Assembly (NCBI GenBank): GCA_028292565.1
Contig: JAQGMD010000170.1
Location: forward strand, 1 to 9,713
Source of the DNA: Burkholderia sp.
Lineage (GTDB): Bacteria > Pseudomonadota > Gammaproteobacteria > Burkholderiales > Burkholderiaceae
Length of the DNA: 9,713 nt
Reading direction: 5' to 3'
Made by a program: the position numbers and the translations under genes. The notes under the pieces are model-generated. The model saw nothing but the letters and a program-made list of their open reading frames with translations. It was not told the origin of the DNA and did not search any database. Positions 1-6,752 of the stretch are shown in pieces. The first letter of the stretch is position 1. Each line of letters begins with the position of its first letter.

Positions 1-103
1 GCAGGAATAAGTTGTTCATTTTGGCAGTGATGGTGCGATGCAATGCCAGGGGGCCGCGGAGGTGCGCCCGCCGCGGCCGGCAAAAATGACAACTTATTCC
101 TGC
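1..103. repeat. 103-bp element with terminal inverted repeats (MITE-like or palindromic repeat)
   Basis: The 15 bases at 1-15 are the exact reverse complement of 89-103 (GCAGGAATAAGTTGT / ACAACTTATTCCTGC). Allowing a one-base shift, the similarity continues inward to about 25 bp on each side (1-25 and 79-103). The GC-rich core has a second perfect 8-bp stem, GGCCGCGG at 52-59 with CCGCGGCC at 71-78, around an 11-base loop. There is no ORF inside. The structure fits a short non-autonomous transposable element or a dispersed intergenic palindrome. It could also be a large terminator of a gene to the left. The window starts exactly at the left arm, so a target-site duplication cannot be tested. 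The element family was not recognised. Confidence 0.55.
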
Positions 104-177
104 GCGGATCCTAAGTAGGCAAAGACCATTGCACCCCGCAATAGCGGCGAGGCTATTCCCGCGGTAAAAAACCACGA

Positions 178-204
178 TTAGCACTCTCGGCCAGAGAGTG
201 CTAA
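178..204. promoter_or_regulatory. CIRCE operator (HrcA repressor binding site) upstream of rpoH
   Basis: The sequence reads TTAGCACTC (178-186), nine bases (187-195), GAGTGCTAA (196-204). This matches the CIRCE consensus TTAGCACTC-N9-GAGTGCTAA at all 18 positions. The palindrome extends two more bases inward, giving 11-bp arms around a 5-base centre. CIRCE is the established operator of HrcA, which represses chaperone genes such as groESL at normal temperature and is released on heat shock. Here it lies 70 bp before the rpoH start codon and no other gene is nearby, so HrcA control of rpoH is the natural inference. Confidence 0.93.
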
Positions 205-207
205 TAT
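178..207 (+). promoter_or_regulatory. Possible sigma-70-type promoter of rpoH overlapping CIRCE
   Basis: TTAGCA at 178-183 (4 of 6 matches to the -35 consensus) and TAATAT at 202-207 (4 of 6 to the -10 consensus) are 18 bases apart. The start site would be near 214, giving an untranslated leader of about 60 bases. The operator would cover both promoter boxes, which suits direct repression by HrcA. Both boxes are weak matches. A different promoter further left, for example one using TTGCAC at 129-134, cannot be excluded. No convincing sigma-32 promoter was found. Confidence 0.3.
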
Positions 208-263
208 TTAGATCAAATAGCGTACCGGCATGTTTTCGTGTGACCGGTTCCCGCTTGGGATGC

Positions 264-269
264 AAGGAG
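264..269 (+). promoter_or_regulatory. Ribosome binding site of rpoH
   Basis: AAGGAG is 5 bases before ATG 275. It decides the start against the upstream in-frame ATG at 230, which has no comparable sequence before it. Confidence 0.85.
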
Positions 270-274
270 AACAA

Positions 275-1171
275 ATGAAATCACCATCTGAATCCACTTT
301 GGTTCCTATGGGTAATCATGCTCTGGCTCTCGGATTTTCGGGCAGCTTGGGCAATATCGAAGCATATATTTCCGCGGTCAACCGTCTTCCGATGCTGACG
401 CATGAGGAAGAGATGGCGCTCGCCCGCAAGCTGCGAGAGAACAATGACCTGGCGGCCGCGCAGAAGCTGGTGTTGTCGCACCTGCGCCTTGTCGTTTCGA
501 TCGCCCGCGGTTATCTGGGCTATGGTTTGCCGCATGCCGACCTGATTCAGGAGGGCAATATCGGCCTGATGAAAGCGGTCAAGCGGTTTGACCCGGACCA
601 GGGCGTCCGGCTGGTGTCGTATGCGATGCATTGGATCAAAGCCGAGATGCACGAGTACATCCTGAAGAACTGGCGCCTGGTCAAGGTCGCGACGACCAAG
701 GCGCAGCGCAAACTGTTCTTCAACCTGCGCAGCCACAAGGAAACACTCGATACGATGACACCGGACCAGGTCGACGATCTGGCCAGGTCCCTGAACGTCA
801 AGCGCGAAGAAGTGATCGAGATGGAAACACGCATGTCGGGTCACGACGTCGCTCTGGAAGCGCCGACCGACGACGAGGACGACAAGTTTGCGCCAATCGC
901 CTATCTGTCGTCGGACGCGAATGAGCCGACCAAGACGCTGGAGGCGAAGCAGTTCGATCGCCTGCAATCGGAGGGGCTTGGGCTGGCGCTCGAAAAGCTC
1001 GACGCGCGTTCACGGCGTATTGTAGAAGCGCGCTGGCTGGCAAACGACGACGGGTCGGGTTCCACGCTGCATGAACTGGCTGAGGAGTTCGGTGTATCGG
1101 CCGAGCGCATCCGCCAGATCGAAAGCGCGGCACTGAAGAAGATGAAAGGTACGCTGGCCGCGTACGCTTGA
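275..1171 (+). CDS. rpoH: RNA polymerase sigma-32 factor RpoH (heat shock)
   Basis: This is the alternative sigma factor that directs RNA polymerase to heat-shock promoters (chaperones, proteases). The 298-aa product has the usual length. Sigma region 2 spans about residues 69-138 and includes DLIQEGNIGLMKAVKRFDP and the following VRLVSYAMHWIKAEM. The RpoH box, QRKLFFNLR at 144-152, is diagnostic for the sigma-32 class. A region 4 helix-turn-helix (LHELAEEFGVSAERIRQIES) lies near 265-284. The start is ATG 275 because AAGGAG at 264-269 precedes it by 5 bases. An in-frame ATG at 230 would add 15 residues but has no ribosome binding site. The gene stands alone, converges with sco1, and is preceded by a CIRCE operator. 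In E. coli, sigma-32 is also regulated by mRNA structure and proteolysis; I could not judge an RNA thermosensor here. Confidence 0.96.
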   Translation: MKSPSESTLVPMGNHALALGFSGSLGNIEAYISAVNRLPMLTHEEEMALARKLRENNDLAAAQKLVLSHLRLVVSIARGYLGYGLPHADLIQEGNIGLMKAVKRFDPDQGVRLVSYAMHWIKAEMHEYILKNWRLVKVATTKAQRKLFFNLRSHKETLDTMTPDQVDDLARSLNVKREEVIEMETRMSGHDVALEAPTDDEDDKFAPIAYLSSDANEPTKTLEAKQFDRLQSEGLGLALEKLDARSRRIVEARWLANDDGSGSTLHELAEEFGVSAERIRQIESAALKKMKGTLAAYA

Positions 1172-1190
1172 TCGCGCAGGCGATTACCCA

Positions 1191-1222
1191 TGCAAAAGGC
1201 GCTCTTTCGAGCGCCTTTTGCA
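1191..1222. terminator. Rho-independent terminator after rpoH, possibly bidirectional
   Basis: A perfect 14-bp stem (1191-1204 with 1209-1222) closes on a TTTC loop. The GC core GGCGCTC/GAGCGCC is flanked by an A4 tract on the left and a T4 tract on the right, so both strands would give a stem with a U-tract. It begins 20 bases after the rpoH stop codon. It could also stop transcripts arriving from sco1 on the opposite strand. Confidence 0.85.
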
Positions 1223-1247
1223 TTGCGATGTCAATTCGCTGCGGGGG

Positions 1248-1301
1248 TGTAGGATGCGCCGTGCGCACCGTGCCGTTTCGGTGCGCACGGCGCACCCTAC
1301 A
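1248..1301. repeat. GC-rich palindrome between rpoH and sco1, resembling a dispersed intergenic repeat
   Basis: Two 22-bp arms (1248-1269 and 1280-1301) are reverse complements with one mismatch, around a 10-base loop (1270-1279). The arms start with TGTAGG and contain TGCGCCGTGCGCACC. TGTAGGGTGCGC-type palindromes are, from memory, common intergenic repeats in beta- and gammaproteobacterial genomes; this was not searched. It lies 18 bp past the sco1 stop codon, so it may also help end the SURF1-to-sco1 transcript, although no T-run follows it on the - strand. Confidence 0.6.
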
Positions 1302-1318
1302 TTACCGCTCGGGCGACA

Positions 1319-1951
1319 CTATCCCAAAAGCAGCTTGAGATCGTGCACGATCGGCTCGGCGCCCTGCCCGTGCCGGACAAACAGGCGAATGCGGCCTTGT
1401 GGGTCGAACACATAACTGCCTGCGGTGTGGTCCACCGTATAGCTGCCTTGCTCCTTGCCCGGCACCTTTTGGTAGAACACCTTGAATTCCTTCGCGACCT
1501 TGTCGGTCGCGGCCTTGTCGCCCGTCATGCCGAGGAAACGCGGATCGAATGCCGGGACATACTTGGACAGCAGTTCAGGGGTATCCCTTTCCGGATCAAC
1601 GGAAACGAAAAGCACCTGCACTTTGTCGGCCTGGGGTCCGAGTTCTTTCATGACAGCGGCCATTTCGGCCATCGTGGTCGGGCACACATCGGGGCATTGG
1701 GTGTAGCCAAAGAAAACCACTACCGCCTTCCCCTTGAAGTCTGCAAGGGTACGCAGCTTTCCGTTGTGGTCGGTCAGCTGGAAATCCTTGGCGTAATCCA
1801 GTCCGGTCACGTCGGTGTTTTTGAACTGGCTATTCACCGGCGACAAGACCATGGCCGTGCCGTCGTTGCCCTGCTTTTCGCAAGCGCCGAGCAATAAGGC
1901 GGGCAGAAAAATCAACAGCGCTGCCGGCCGTTTGAGGGAAAAGAATCGCAT
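1319..1951 (-). CDS. sco1: SCO1/SenC family copper chaperone for cytochrome oxidase (lipoprotein)
   Basis: The protein delivers copper to, or reduces, the CuA site of oxidase subunit II on the outer face of the inner membrane. It has 210 residues with a lipoprotein signal peptide: a hydrophobic stretch near 10-21 and lipobox LLGAC with Cys24. A thioredoxin-like domain follows. The copper-binding CxxxC is Cys86/Cys90 in GYTQCPDVCP, and the third ligand is His175 in VDHTAGSY; all three are present. The ATG is 4 bp after the ctaB stop codon with only a weak Shine-Dalgarno, which suggests translational coupling. It is the last gene of the SURF1-to-sco1 unit and converges with rpoH. The gene symbol is by family; the exact physiological role is inferred. 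Confidence 0.93.
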   Translation of the reverse strand: MRFFSLKRPAALLIFLPALLLGACEKQGNDGTAMVLSPVNSQFKNTDVTGLDYAKDFQLTDHNGKLRTLADFKGKAVVVFFGYTQCPDVCPTTMAEMAAVMKELGPQADKVQVLFVSVDPERDTPELLSKYVPAFDPRFLGMTGDKAATDKVAKEFKVFYQKVPGKEQGSYTVDHTAGSYVFDPQGRIRLFVRHGQGAEPIVHDLKLLLG

Positions 1952-1955
1952 GGGT

Positions 1956-2840
1956 TTAAAACTTCAGATAGTGGTCGACCAGTAGCGCAACGAACAGCAG
2001 CGACAGGTAAATGATCGAATAGGTAAAGGTCTGGCGGGCGATGAGATCGGTGTAATGCTTGTAGATCCGCCATGCATACCAGAGAAAAATTGCGCCGAGC
2101 GCGATCGCGCTTGCCAGGTAGATCAAACCGCTCATGCGCACCGCATAAGGCAGCATCGTGGTCGCCACCAGCGCAATCGTGTAGAGCCAGACGTGAAACT
2201 GCGTAAATGGCATGCCGTGCGTGATGGGCAACATCGGCAGGCCCGATTTTGCATAGTCGTCGCGGCGGTACATGGCAAGCGCCCAGAAGTGTGGCGGCGT
2301 CCAGATGAAAATGATCAATACAAGGATCCATGCCTGCATCGGCACATCATTGGCGACTGCGGCCCAGCCCAGCGCCGGCGGCATTGCGCCCGACAGGCCG
2401 CCGATCACGATATTCTGCGGCGTCGCCGGTTTCAGGATCATCGTATAAATGACCGCGTAGCCGACGAAGGTGGCAAACGTCAGCCACATGGTCAGCGGGT
2501 TGACGAAGCTATACAGCACCCACATGCCGAGGCCGCCGATGACGCCGGAAAAAACCAGCGTTTGCGTTACTGATAGTTCGCCGCGCGCCATCGGCCTGCG
2601 GGCAGTACGTGCCATGCGCGAATCGATTTCGCGTTCGACCAGGCAGTTAACTGCAAATGCGGCGCCGGCGAGCAGCCAGATACCGATGGTCGCGGCCACC
2701 ACGATTTTCCAATCCGGCAAGTCGGGCGTAGCGAGGAACATGCCGATGACCGCGCAAAATACGGCGAGTTGTGTCACGCGCGGCTTGGTCAGTGCCCAAT
2801 ACTGGGCCAGGCGGTTGGGATGAACAGTCAGGGTATTCAC
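1956..2840 (-). CDS. ctaB: Protoheme IX farnesyltransferase (heme O synthase)
   Basis: This UbiA-family membrane prenyltransferase (CtaB/CyoE) attaches the farnesyl chain to protoheme, making heme O for the next enzyme, CtaA. The 294-aa length is typical and there are roughly nine hydrophobic segments. The prenyl-diphosphate/Mg site is [19 protein letters not shown] starting at Asn65, followed by Glu69 and Asp73. E. coli CyoE has Asp where Glu69 stands, an acidic conservative change. The second conserved loop appears as [15 protein letters not shown]. The start codon is GTG at 2840. The ctaA stop codon ends 7 bp upstream and there is no clear Shine-Dalgarno, so coupling to ctaA is likely. Also called cyoE in other naming schemes. 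Confidence 0.95.
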   Translation of the reverse strand: MNTLTVHPNRLAQYWALTKPRVTQLAVFCAVIGMFLATPDLPDWKIVVAATIGIWLLAGAAFAVNCLVEREIDSRMARTARRPMARGELSVTQTLVFSGVIGGLGMWVLYSFVNPLTMWLTFATFVGYAVIYTMILKPATPQNIVIGGLSGAMPPALGWAAVANDVPMQAWILVLIIFIWTPPHFWALAMYRRDDYAKSGLPMLPITHGMPFTQFHVWLYTIALVATTMLPYAVRMSGLIYLASAIALGAIFLWYAWRIYKHYTDLIARQTFTYSIIYLSLLFVALLVDHYLKF

Positions 2841-2847
2841 TTCGGTA

Positions 2848-3960
2848 TCATGCGGCGGAAAGCCGCGTAGTGGCTCGATCCGGCGCAGCTTGCGCCGGAA
2901 TTCGGACCTTGTAGTTTAACATGACCAGCAGCAGCACGAGGAGCGCGGCACCGCCGTTGTGTGCCACGGCCAACGCGAGCGGCCAGTCCAGGACGATCGT
3001 CGTCAGGCCGGTAAGCAGCTGGGCGGCGAGGATGATCAGCAGCCAGCGCGCTGTCTTGCGCAGCCCGTCGATCCGGTACGCTTTATATGCGAGCCAGCCG
3101 ACGAAGGCGAACACCACGAAGGCGAATGTACGATGGGTCCAGTGAATTGCGGTCAACGCGTGGAATGGCAGGTAGTCGCCACTGGCCGTCATGCCGAGGT
3201 CGCGCCATAAGGTAAAGCCGTTGGCGAAATCCATCTGTGGCACCAATTGCCCGTGGCACAGAGGGAAATCCTCGCACGCCAATACTGCATAGTTGGTGCT
3301 GACCCACCCTCCGAGTGCGATCTGCAGCGTCAAAAGCACCATGGCGACAATCGCAGGGCCGCGCAATGCGGCGGCTGTCGGTGCGACGGGCGCGTGTTCG
3401 CTCTGCCGTGCGCCCATCCATGTCAGCATCGCAAGCAGGACCATTCCGAGCATCAGGTGAATGGTCACGATCACCGGTTGCAATTTCAGCGTGACCGTCC
3501 ATGCGCCGAATGCGCCCTGCACGCAGACGAACACGAAAAGCACCGTCGGAAACCAGGGGGCAAACCGTGTGTCCTTACGCGCCGATTTGGACCACATGCG
3601 CCATGCAATCACCATGATCGCAATGATCAGCACGCCGACACCCATCGCGAGGTAGCGGTGAATCATCTCGATCCAGGCCTTCATCACTGTGACCGGGCCG
3701 GTCGGCTGTGCAGACTGAGCCGCGCTGATGAACTCATGCGCCTGCAGCGGATTGGCGTGGCCGAAGCAACCCGGCCAGTCCGGGCAACCGAGCCCGGAGT
3801 CGGTAAGGCGCGTGAAGGCGCCGAACATGATCAGGTCGAATGTGAGGAACAGCGTGACCCACACCAGCTTGCGGTACTTGTTCTTGTCACCCGATACCCA
3901 GACGATGGCAAGAGGCAGCAAGGCCGCGAGCAGGCCCTTGATGGCAAGTTGCATTAGCAT
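2848..3960 (-). CDS. ctaA: Heme A synthase (COX15/CtaA family)
   Basis: The enzyme oxidises the C8 methyl of heme O to the formyl group of heme A in the inner membrane. The 370-aa product has about eight membrane segments in two homologous four-helix halves. Heme-ligand histidines are visible: His101 in EMIHRYLA, His168 in IVTIHLMLG, His273/His276 in AIHWTHRTF and His334 in VAHNGGAA. Both outer-loop cysteine pairs are present: Cys59/Cys65 (CPDWPGC) and Cys229/Cys235 (CEDFPLC). ATG 3960 is preferred over a second ATG two codons later, because AGGA lies 10 bases upstream, overlapping the end of the preceding gene. The gap to that gene is 7 bp. It works directly after CtaB. Confidence 0.95.
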   Translation of the reverse strand: MLMQLAIKGLLAALLPLAIVWVSGDKNKYRKLVWVTLFLTFDLIMFGAFTRLTDSGLGCPDWPGCFGHANPLQAHEFISAAQSAQPTGPVTVMKAWIEMIHRYLAMGVGVLIIAIMVIAWRMWSKSARKDTRFAPWFPTVLFVFVCVQGAFGAWTVTLKLQPVIVTIHLMLGMVLLAMLTWMGARQSEHAPVAPTAAALRGPAIVAMVLLTLQIALGGWVSTNYAVLACEDFPLCHGQLVPQMDFANGFTLWRDLGMTASGDYLPFHALTAIHWTHRTFAFVVFAFVGWLAYKAYRIDGLRKTARWLLIILAAQLLTGLTTIVLDWPLALAVAHNGGAALLVLLLVMLNYKVRIPAQAAPDRATTRLSAA

Positions 3961-3967
3961 TGGAGCA

Positions 3968-4558
3968 TCATCCTACGCGCGAAGCTTTTAGCAGTTTGGA
4001 AAGGTCCTTCTTGATCTTGTTGGGATCGGCGTCTTTAGGATAACGCATCATCAGGTTGCCCAATGGATCGATCAGGTAAATATGATCGGAGACGACCGTG
4101 CCCTGGTCGACCGGCAGCCATGCATTCAATACGTCCGGTTTCACGCGAAGCATGTGAGTGCCGTCGTACTCGCGCATCACCATGGTCTCCAGCGGCTTGT
4201 CGTCGGTGACCAGCCAGATGCGTTCGATGCGCTCTTTGTCCTTGCCCTGCGCCAGGCGCAACTGGCGCATGTCATGCAGCCGCTTCTTGCACGGCTCCTG
4301 GCAATCCGCATCACTGACCTGCACCATCATCCATTTGCCTTTGTAGGCGTCCAGCGCGACCGGCTTGCCGTCAAGCGTGGTTGCGCCGAGGGGGGGAATC
4401 GGATAGGCGCGGGGGTCGATCAATGAGCCGTAATTCGTGCGGCTCTCCGGCTTGATCACGTAATAGGTGAGATAAGACGCGATCATAGGCGCTGCGCATA
4501 CGGCGATCACGGCAAAGAGCTTCCAGCGCCCTTTATTCTTTTGCTTACTTTCTTCCAC
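3968..4558 (-). CDS. Membrane-anchored SCO-like thioredoxin-fold protein, probable oxidase assembly factor
   Basis: With the GTG start at 4558 the product is 196 aa. Residues 13-35 form one membrane anchor and the rest would be periplasmic. The soluble part resembles a thioredoxin/SCO fold: GKPVALDAYKGKWMMVQV, then Cys86 and Cys90 in DADCQEPCKKR, then His159 in VVSDHIYLIDPLGN. This is the Cys-Cys-His ligand set of SCO proteins, but the loop between His and the DPxG motif is 3 residues shorter than in the SCO protein at 1319-1951. The GTG is chosen because AGGA (4566-4569) lies 7 bases before it and it overlaps the SURF1 end by only 14 bp; an ATG at 4624 would overlap by 80 bp. A copper-chaperone or thiol-reductase role is inferred from fold and neighbours. 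Confidence 0.82.
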   Translation of the reverse strand: MEESKQKNKGRWKLFAVIAVCAAPMIASYLTYYVIKPESRTNYGSLIDPRAYPIPPLGATTLDGKPVALDAYKGKWMMVQVSDADCQEPCKKRLHDMRQLRLAQGKDKERIERIWLVTDDKPLETMVMREYDGTHMLRVKPDVLNAWLPVDQGTVVSDHIYLIDPLGNLMMRYPKDADPNKIKKDLSKLLKASRVG

Positions 4559-5258
4559 TTCGAAATCCTGTGACGATAAAAAATATGAATGCTGTTGCGG
4601 CAAGCGCATACCACTGGAATGCATAGCCGCGGTGTTTATCCACCCCGGCGGACGGCCGTGGCCAGTCGCGCACCAGGCTGTCTTGCATGTCGGTCAGTTG
4701 CTCGATTACAAACGGCTGCATAGCCATTTTGCTCGCCTGTGCGAATGCGGCGATGTCGACATTTTGCACGATGGCGTTGGGACGCAGCGGCTCAGGAGTA
4801 CCAAGCTGCAGCACATGGCCGGGACTGCGTTTGGCCACGCCCTCGAGTTCGACAACGCCTTCCGGCGTCTTCAGTTGCGGCAGCCTGGTGCGGTCCGTGA
4901 TGTCCCGCCTGACCCAGCCGCGCGAGACCATTACATGGTGGTTCGACCCGGCAATTTTCAATGGCATGAGAACATAAAAACCGGCGGCACCCTGATAGGG
5001 CCGGTTATCGAGATAAACCGGCCACTCGCGAACGAATTCTCCCTTGACCACCACACGCCGAAACTCGACATCATCGACCGTCTGCGGCTCGGCACCGATT
5101 GCGAGCGCCCGCGCCGCTTGTCGTTCGGACAGCTTGCGCTCGATCTGCTCCTTTTCGGCGGCCCGGCGGGTTTGCCACTGCCCCAGCGAAACACCGATTG
5201 CGACCGCGATCAGCGCGGCGATAAACGGTATCCATCTGAAGCGGAATTTGATTGGCAT
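4545..5258 (-). CDS. SURF1 family cytochrome oxidase biogenesis protein
   Basis: SURF1 proteins (Shy1 in yeast, CtaT in bacteria) help insert heme a into oxidase subunit I. The 237-aa product has the family's two-helix layout: membrane segments near 9-25 and 212-230 with a periplasmic domain between. Family motifs are LGQWQ (25-29), VYLDNRPYQGAAGFYVL (81-97), SRGWVRRD (112-119) and the C-terminal W-x-RP-x-AGVDKHRGYAFQWYALA (199-220). The start is ATG 5258. The reading frame stays open to 5528, but that extension is antisense to the divergent DUF2909 gene, is polar and low-complexity, and precedes the normal SURF1 N-terminus. It is the first gene of the unit running to sco1. No clear - strand promoter was found in the 66-bp divergent gap. 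Confidence 0.93.
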   Translation of the reverse strand: MPIKFRFRWIPFIAALIAVAIGVSLGQWQTRRAAEKEQIERKLSERQAARALAIGAEPQTVDDVEFRRVVVKGEFVREWPVYLDNRPYQGAAGFYVLMPLKIAGSNHHVMVSRGWVRRDITDRTRLPQLKTPEGVVELEGVAKRSPGHVLQLGTPEPLRPNAIVQNVDIAAFAQASKMAMQPFVIEQLTDMQDSLVRDWPRPSAGVDKHRGYAFQWYALAATAFIFFIVTGFRSGRK

Positions 5259-5264
5259 TACAAT
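5236..5264 (+). promoter_or_regulatory. Possible promoter of the DUF2909 gene
   Basis: TACAAT at 5259-5264 matches the -10 consensus at 5 of 6 bases. CTGAAG at 5236-5241, 17 bases upstream, matches the -35 at 3 of 6. A start near 5271 would leave a leader of about 54 bases before ATG 5325. The boxes overlap the start of SURF1 on the other strand. This is a weak prediction. Confidence 0.25.
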
Positions 5265-5324
5265 GTCACTTTCACCACTCTGCTGTGGGTCGTCCGGCAA
5301 TTGCAGGGCGCTGCACTCCGCATC

Positions 5325-5525
5325 ATGAAAACTGTCGTTGCCATTGCCTTCATCCTGATTCTTCTCAGCCTCGGTTCCGCGCTGGTATTCCTCATGCGGG
5401 ACCACGGAAAATCCAATCGCACCGTGAAGGCCCTGGCGTTTCGCGTCGGCTTTTCGATCGCCTTGTTCGTTCTGATCCTGGTCGCCTACAGCCTTGGCTG
5501 GATTGAGCCCACCGGCATTCGGTGA
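5325..5525 (+). CDS. Twin transmembrane protein, DUF2909 family
   Basis: The 66-aa protein has two hydrophobic helices (about 3-23 and 41-58) around a short basic loop (MRDHGKSNRTVKALAFR), ending in GWIEPTGIR. Size, the RDxGK-type loop and the C-terminal WxxPTG ending fit the DUF2909 family, which I know mainly as a neighbour of cytochrome oxidase and SURF1 genes in beta- and gammaproteobacteria. Its function is not established; a role with the oxidase is inferred from position only. It is transcribed divergently from SURF1 (66-bp gap) and is the only + strand gene inside the oxidase locus. No good Shine-Dalgarno precedes ATG 5325, so the start rests on the family-like N-terminus. Confidence 0.85.
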   Translation: MKTVVAIAFILILLSLGSALVFLMRDHGKSNRTVKALAFRVGFSIALFVLILVAYSLGWIEPTGIR

Positions 5526-5576
5526 CAAGGTCTTTTAAAAATACCTACCAGTTTTCTTAACAAAAGCCGGACCAGT

Positions 5577-5605
5577 AAAAAAGCCGCACCGAGGTGCGGC
5601 TTTTT
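5577..5605. terminator. Bidirectional Rho-independent terminator between DUF2909 and ctaE
   Basis: The stem GCCGCACC (5583-5590) pairs with GGTGCGGC (5593-5600); in practice this is a 7-bp stem with a CGAG tetraloop. It is flanked by A6 (5577-5582) and T5 (5601-5605), so it works as a terminator on both strands. It serves the DUF2909 gene (stop codon at 5525) on the + strand and ctaE (stop codon at 5630) on the - strand. It isolates the ctaC-to-ctaE unit from the SURF1 unit. Confidence 0.9.
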
Positions 5606-5629
5606 CATATTATCGATGTCCTGGAAAAG

Positions 5630-6502
5630 TTACAGCCAGTACACCACGACGTACAGGCCGAGCCATACCACGTCAACGAAGTGCCAGTACCAGGCAGCGC
5701 CTTCGAATGCGAAATGGTTGTCCGGCGTGAAGTGGCCTTTCAGGTGGCGGTACAGTACGACAGCCAGCATGATCGCACCGAGGGTCACGTGAAAGCCGTG
5801 GAAACCGGTCAGCATGAAAAAGGTCGAGCCGTAGATGCCGGAGCTCAATTTCAGGTTCAGCTCGCTGTACGCATGCATGTATTCATAGATCTGGAAACTC
5901 ATGAACACGGCGCCCAACACGATGGTTGCAGCCAGCCAGAAAGCGGTCTTGCCGCGATGTCCGGCGCGCAGCGCGTGGTGAGAGATGGTCAGCGTCACGC
6001 CGGAAGTCAGCAACAATGCGGTGTTGATTGTCGGAATCCAGAACGGACCCATCTTCACGAACGGATCGACGATGTCGGCCGGGGTATTGCCCCACTGTGG
6101 CATGAAATCAGGCCACAGGATCTTGTGGTCGAAATCCGCGAGCCATGGCATGGTGACTGCCCGAGCGTAAAACAGTGCGCCGAAGAAGGCCGCGAAGAAC
6201 ATGACTTCGGAGAAGATGAACCAGCTCATCGCCCAGCGGTAGGAAGCATCGATGCGGTTGCTGTACAGGCCGCCTTCGGACTCGGCAATCGAATCACCGA
6301 ACCATTTGTACAGTATGACCAGCAGCGCGACGATGCCGGCGATAGTGGCAAACGTACCCCAGTCGTAGCCGTTGACCAGTGCGGATGCCCCTGCCATCGT
6401 CACCAGCAGCGACATGCCGGCCAATACCGGCCACTTGGAAGGCCCCGGCACGAAGTAGTAAGGGGCGCTACCGTGTGCGGCGCTACCGTGTTGAGCACTC
6501 AT
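5630..6502 (-). CDS. ctaE: Cytochrome c oxidase subunit III
   Basis: Subunit III of the aa3-type oxidase stabilises the core and the proton-uptake path. The 290-aa product has about seven membrane helices. Family motifs are WAMSWFIFSEVMFFAAFFGA (residues about 91-110), SHHALRAGHRG, STFFMLTGFHGFHVTLGAI and the C-terminal WYWHFVDVVWLGLYVVVYW. The start is ATG 6502, giving MSAQHGS, with GGGAG (6509-6513) 6 bases before it; an in-frame ATG at 6520 would add six residues over this ribosome binding site. It is the last gene of the ctaC unit, 35 bp after the DUF2970 gene, and ends before the shared terminator. Confidence 0.96.
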   Translation of the reverse strand: MSAQHGSAAHGSAPYYFVPGPSKWPVLAGMSLLVTMAGASALVNGYDWGTFATIAGIVALLVILYKWFGDSIAESEGGLYSNRIDASYRWAMSWFIFSEVMFFAAFFGALFYARAVTMPWLADFDHKILWPDFMPQWGNTPADIVDPFVKMGPFWIPTINTALLLTSGVTLTISHHALRAGHRGKTAFWLAATIVLGAVFMSFQIYEYMHAYSELNLKLSSGIYGSTFFMLTGFHGFHVTLGAIMLAVVLYRHLKGHFTPDNHFAFEGAAWYWHFVDVVWLGLYVVVYWL

Positions 6503-6537
6503 TTCCATCTCCCAATGCAAAATTCAATTAATTACGT

Positions 6538-6729
6538 TCAGACGACGCTTTTCACAATGATCAGCAGCGTCCCGATAAAAATTAAGGCGCCTATCAGTGC
6601 GGCGATAATCACATACAGCGGATTGAGTTCTTCCGCATCTTTCTCGTATTCGCTTCTCTTCCTCACACCGAAAAACGACCAGAAAATCGCTTTTAGCGTC
6701 GCGCCAAAGGAGCGCTGCGGCTTTTTCAT
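6538..6729 (-). CDS. DUF2970 family small membrane protein
   Basis: The 63-aa protein has a basic N-terminus with FGATLKAIFWSFFGVRKRSEYEKD followed by one membrane helix (about 38-59). The 'K-A-I-x-W-S-F-F-G-x-R-K' segment and the total size fit DUF2970, a betaproteobacterial family usually found between ctaG and the subunit III gene. Its function is unknown to me; a small oxidase-associated or assembly role is suggested only by its fixed place. It starts at ATG 6729, 23 bp after the ctaG stop codon, with a weak GGGTAAAG before it. Confidence 0.87.
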   Translation of the reverse strand: MKKPQRSFGATLKAIFWSFFGVRKRSEYEKDAEELNPLYVIIAALIGALIFIGTLLIIVKSVV

Positions 6730-6752
6730 GTCTTTACCCGTGCTTATCGCCG

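Noticed and set aside
140..157. Small hairpin AATAGC/GCTATT upstream of CIRCE
   Set aside because: It is only 6 bp, AT-rich, with no T-run and no partner elsewhere; this is expected by chance in a 275-bp gap.
120..175. Sigma-32 or second sigma-70 promoter for rpoH
   Set aside because: TTGCAC (129-134) is a fair -35, but no acceptable -10 lies at 16-18 bases, and no CTTGAAA/CCCCAT pair is visible.
230..274. Upstream rpoH start at ATG 230
   Set aside because: There is no Shine-Dalgarno before it, while AAGGAG stands 5 bases before the in-frame ATG at 275, which gives a family-like N-terminus.
3247..3957. 236-codon open frame on the + strand opposite ctaA
   Set aside because: It is antisense to ctaA, whose heme-ligand histidines and cysteine pairs are all conserved; its composition is that of a shadow frame.
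5259..5528. 90-residue N-terminal extension of SURF1
   Set aside because: It is antisense to the DUF2909 gene, highly polar, and precedes the normal SURF1 start with its first membrane helix. ATG 5258 gives the usual family length.
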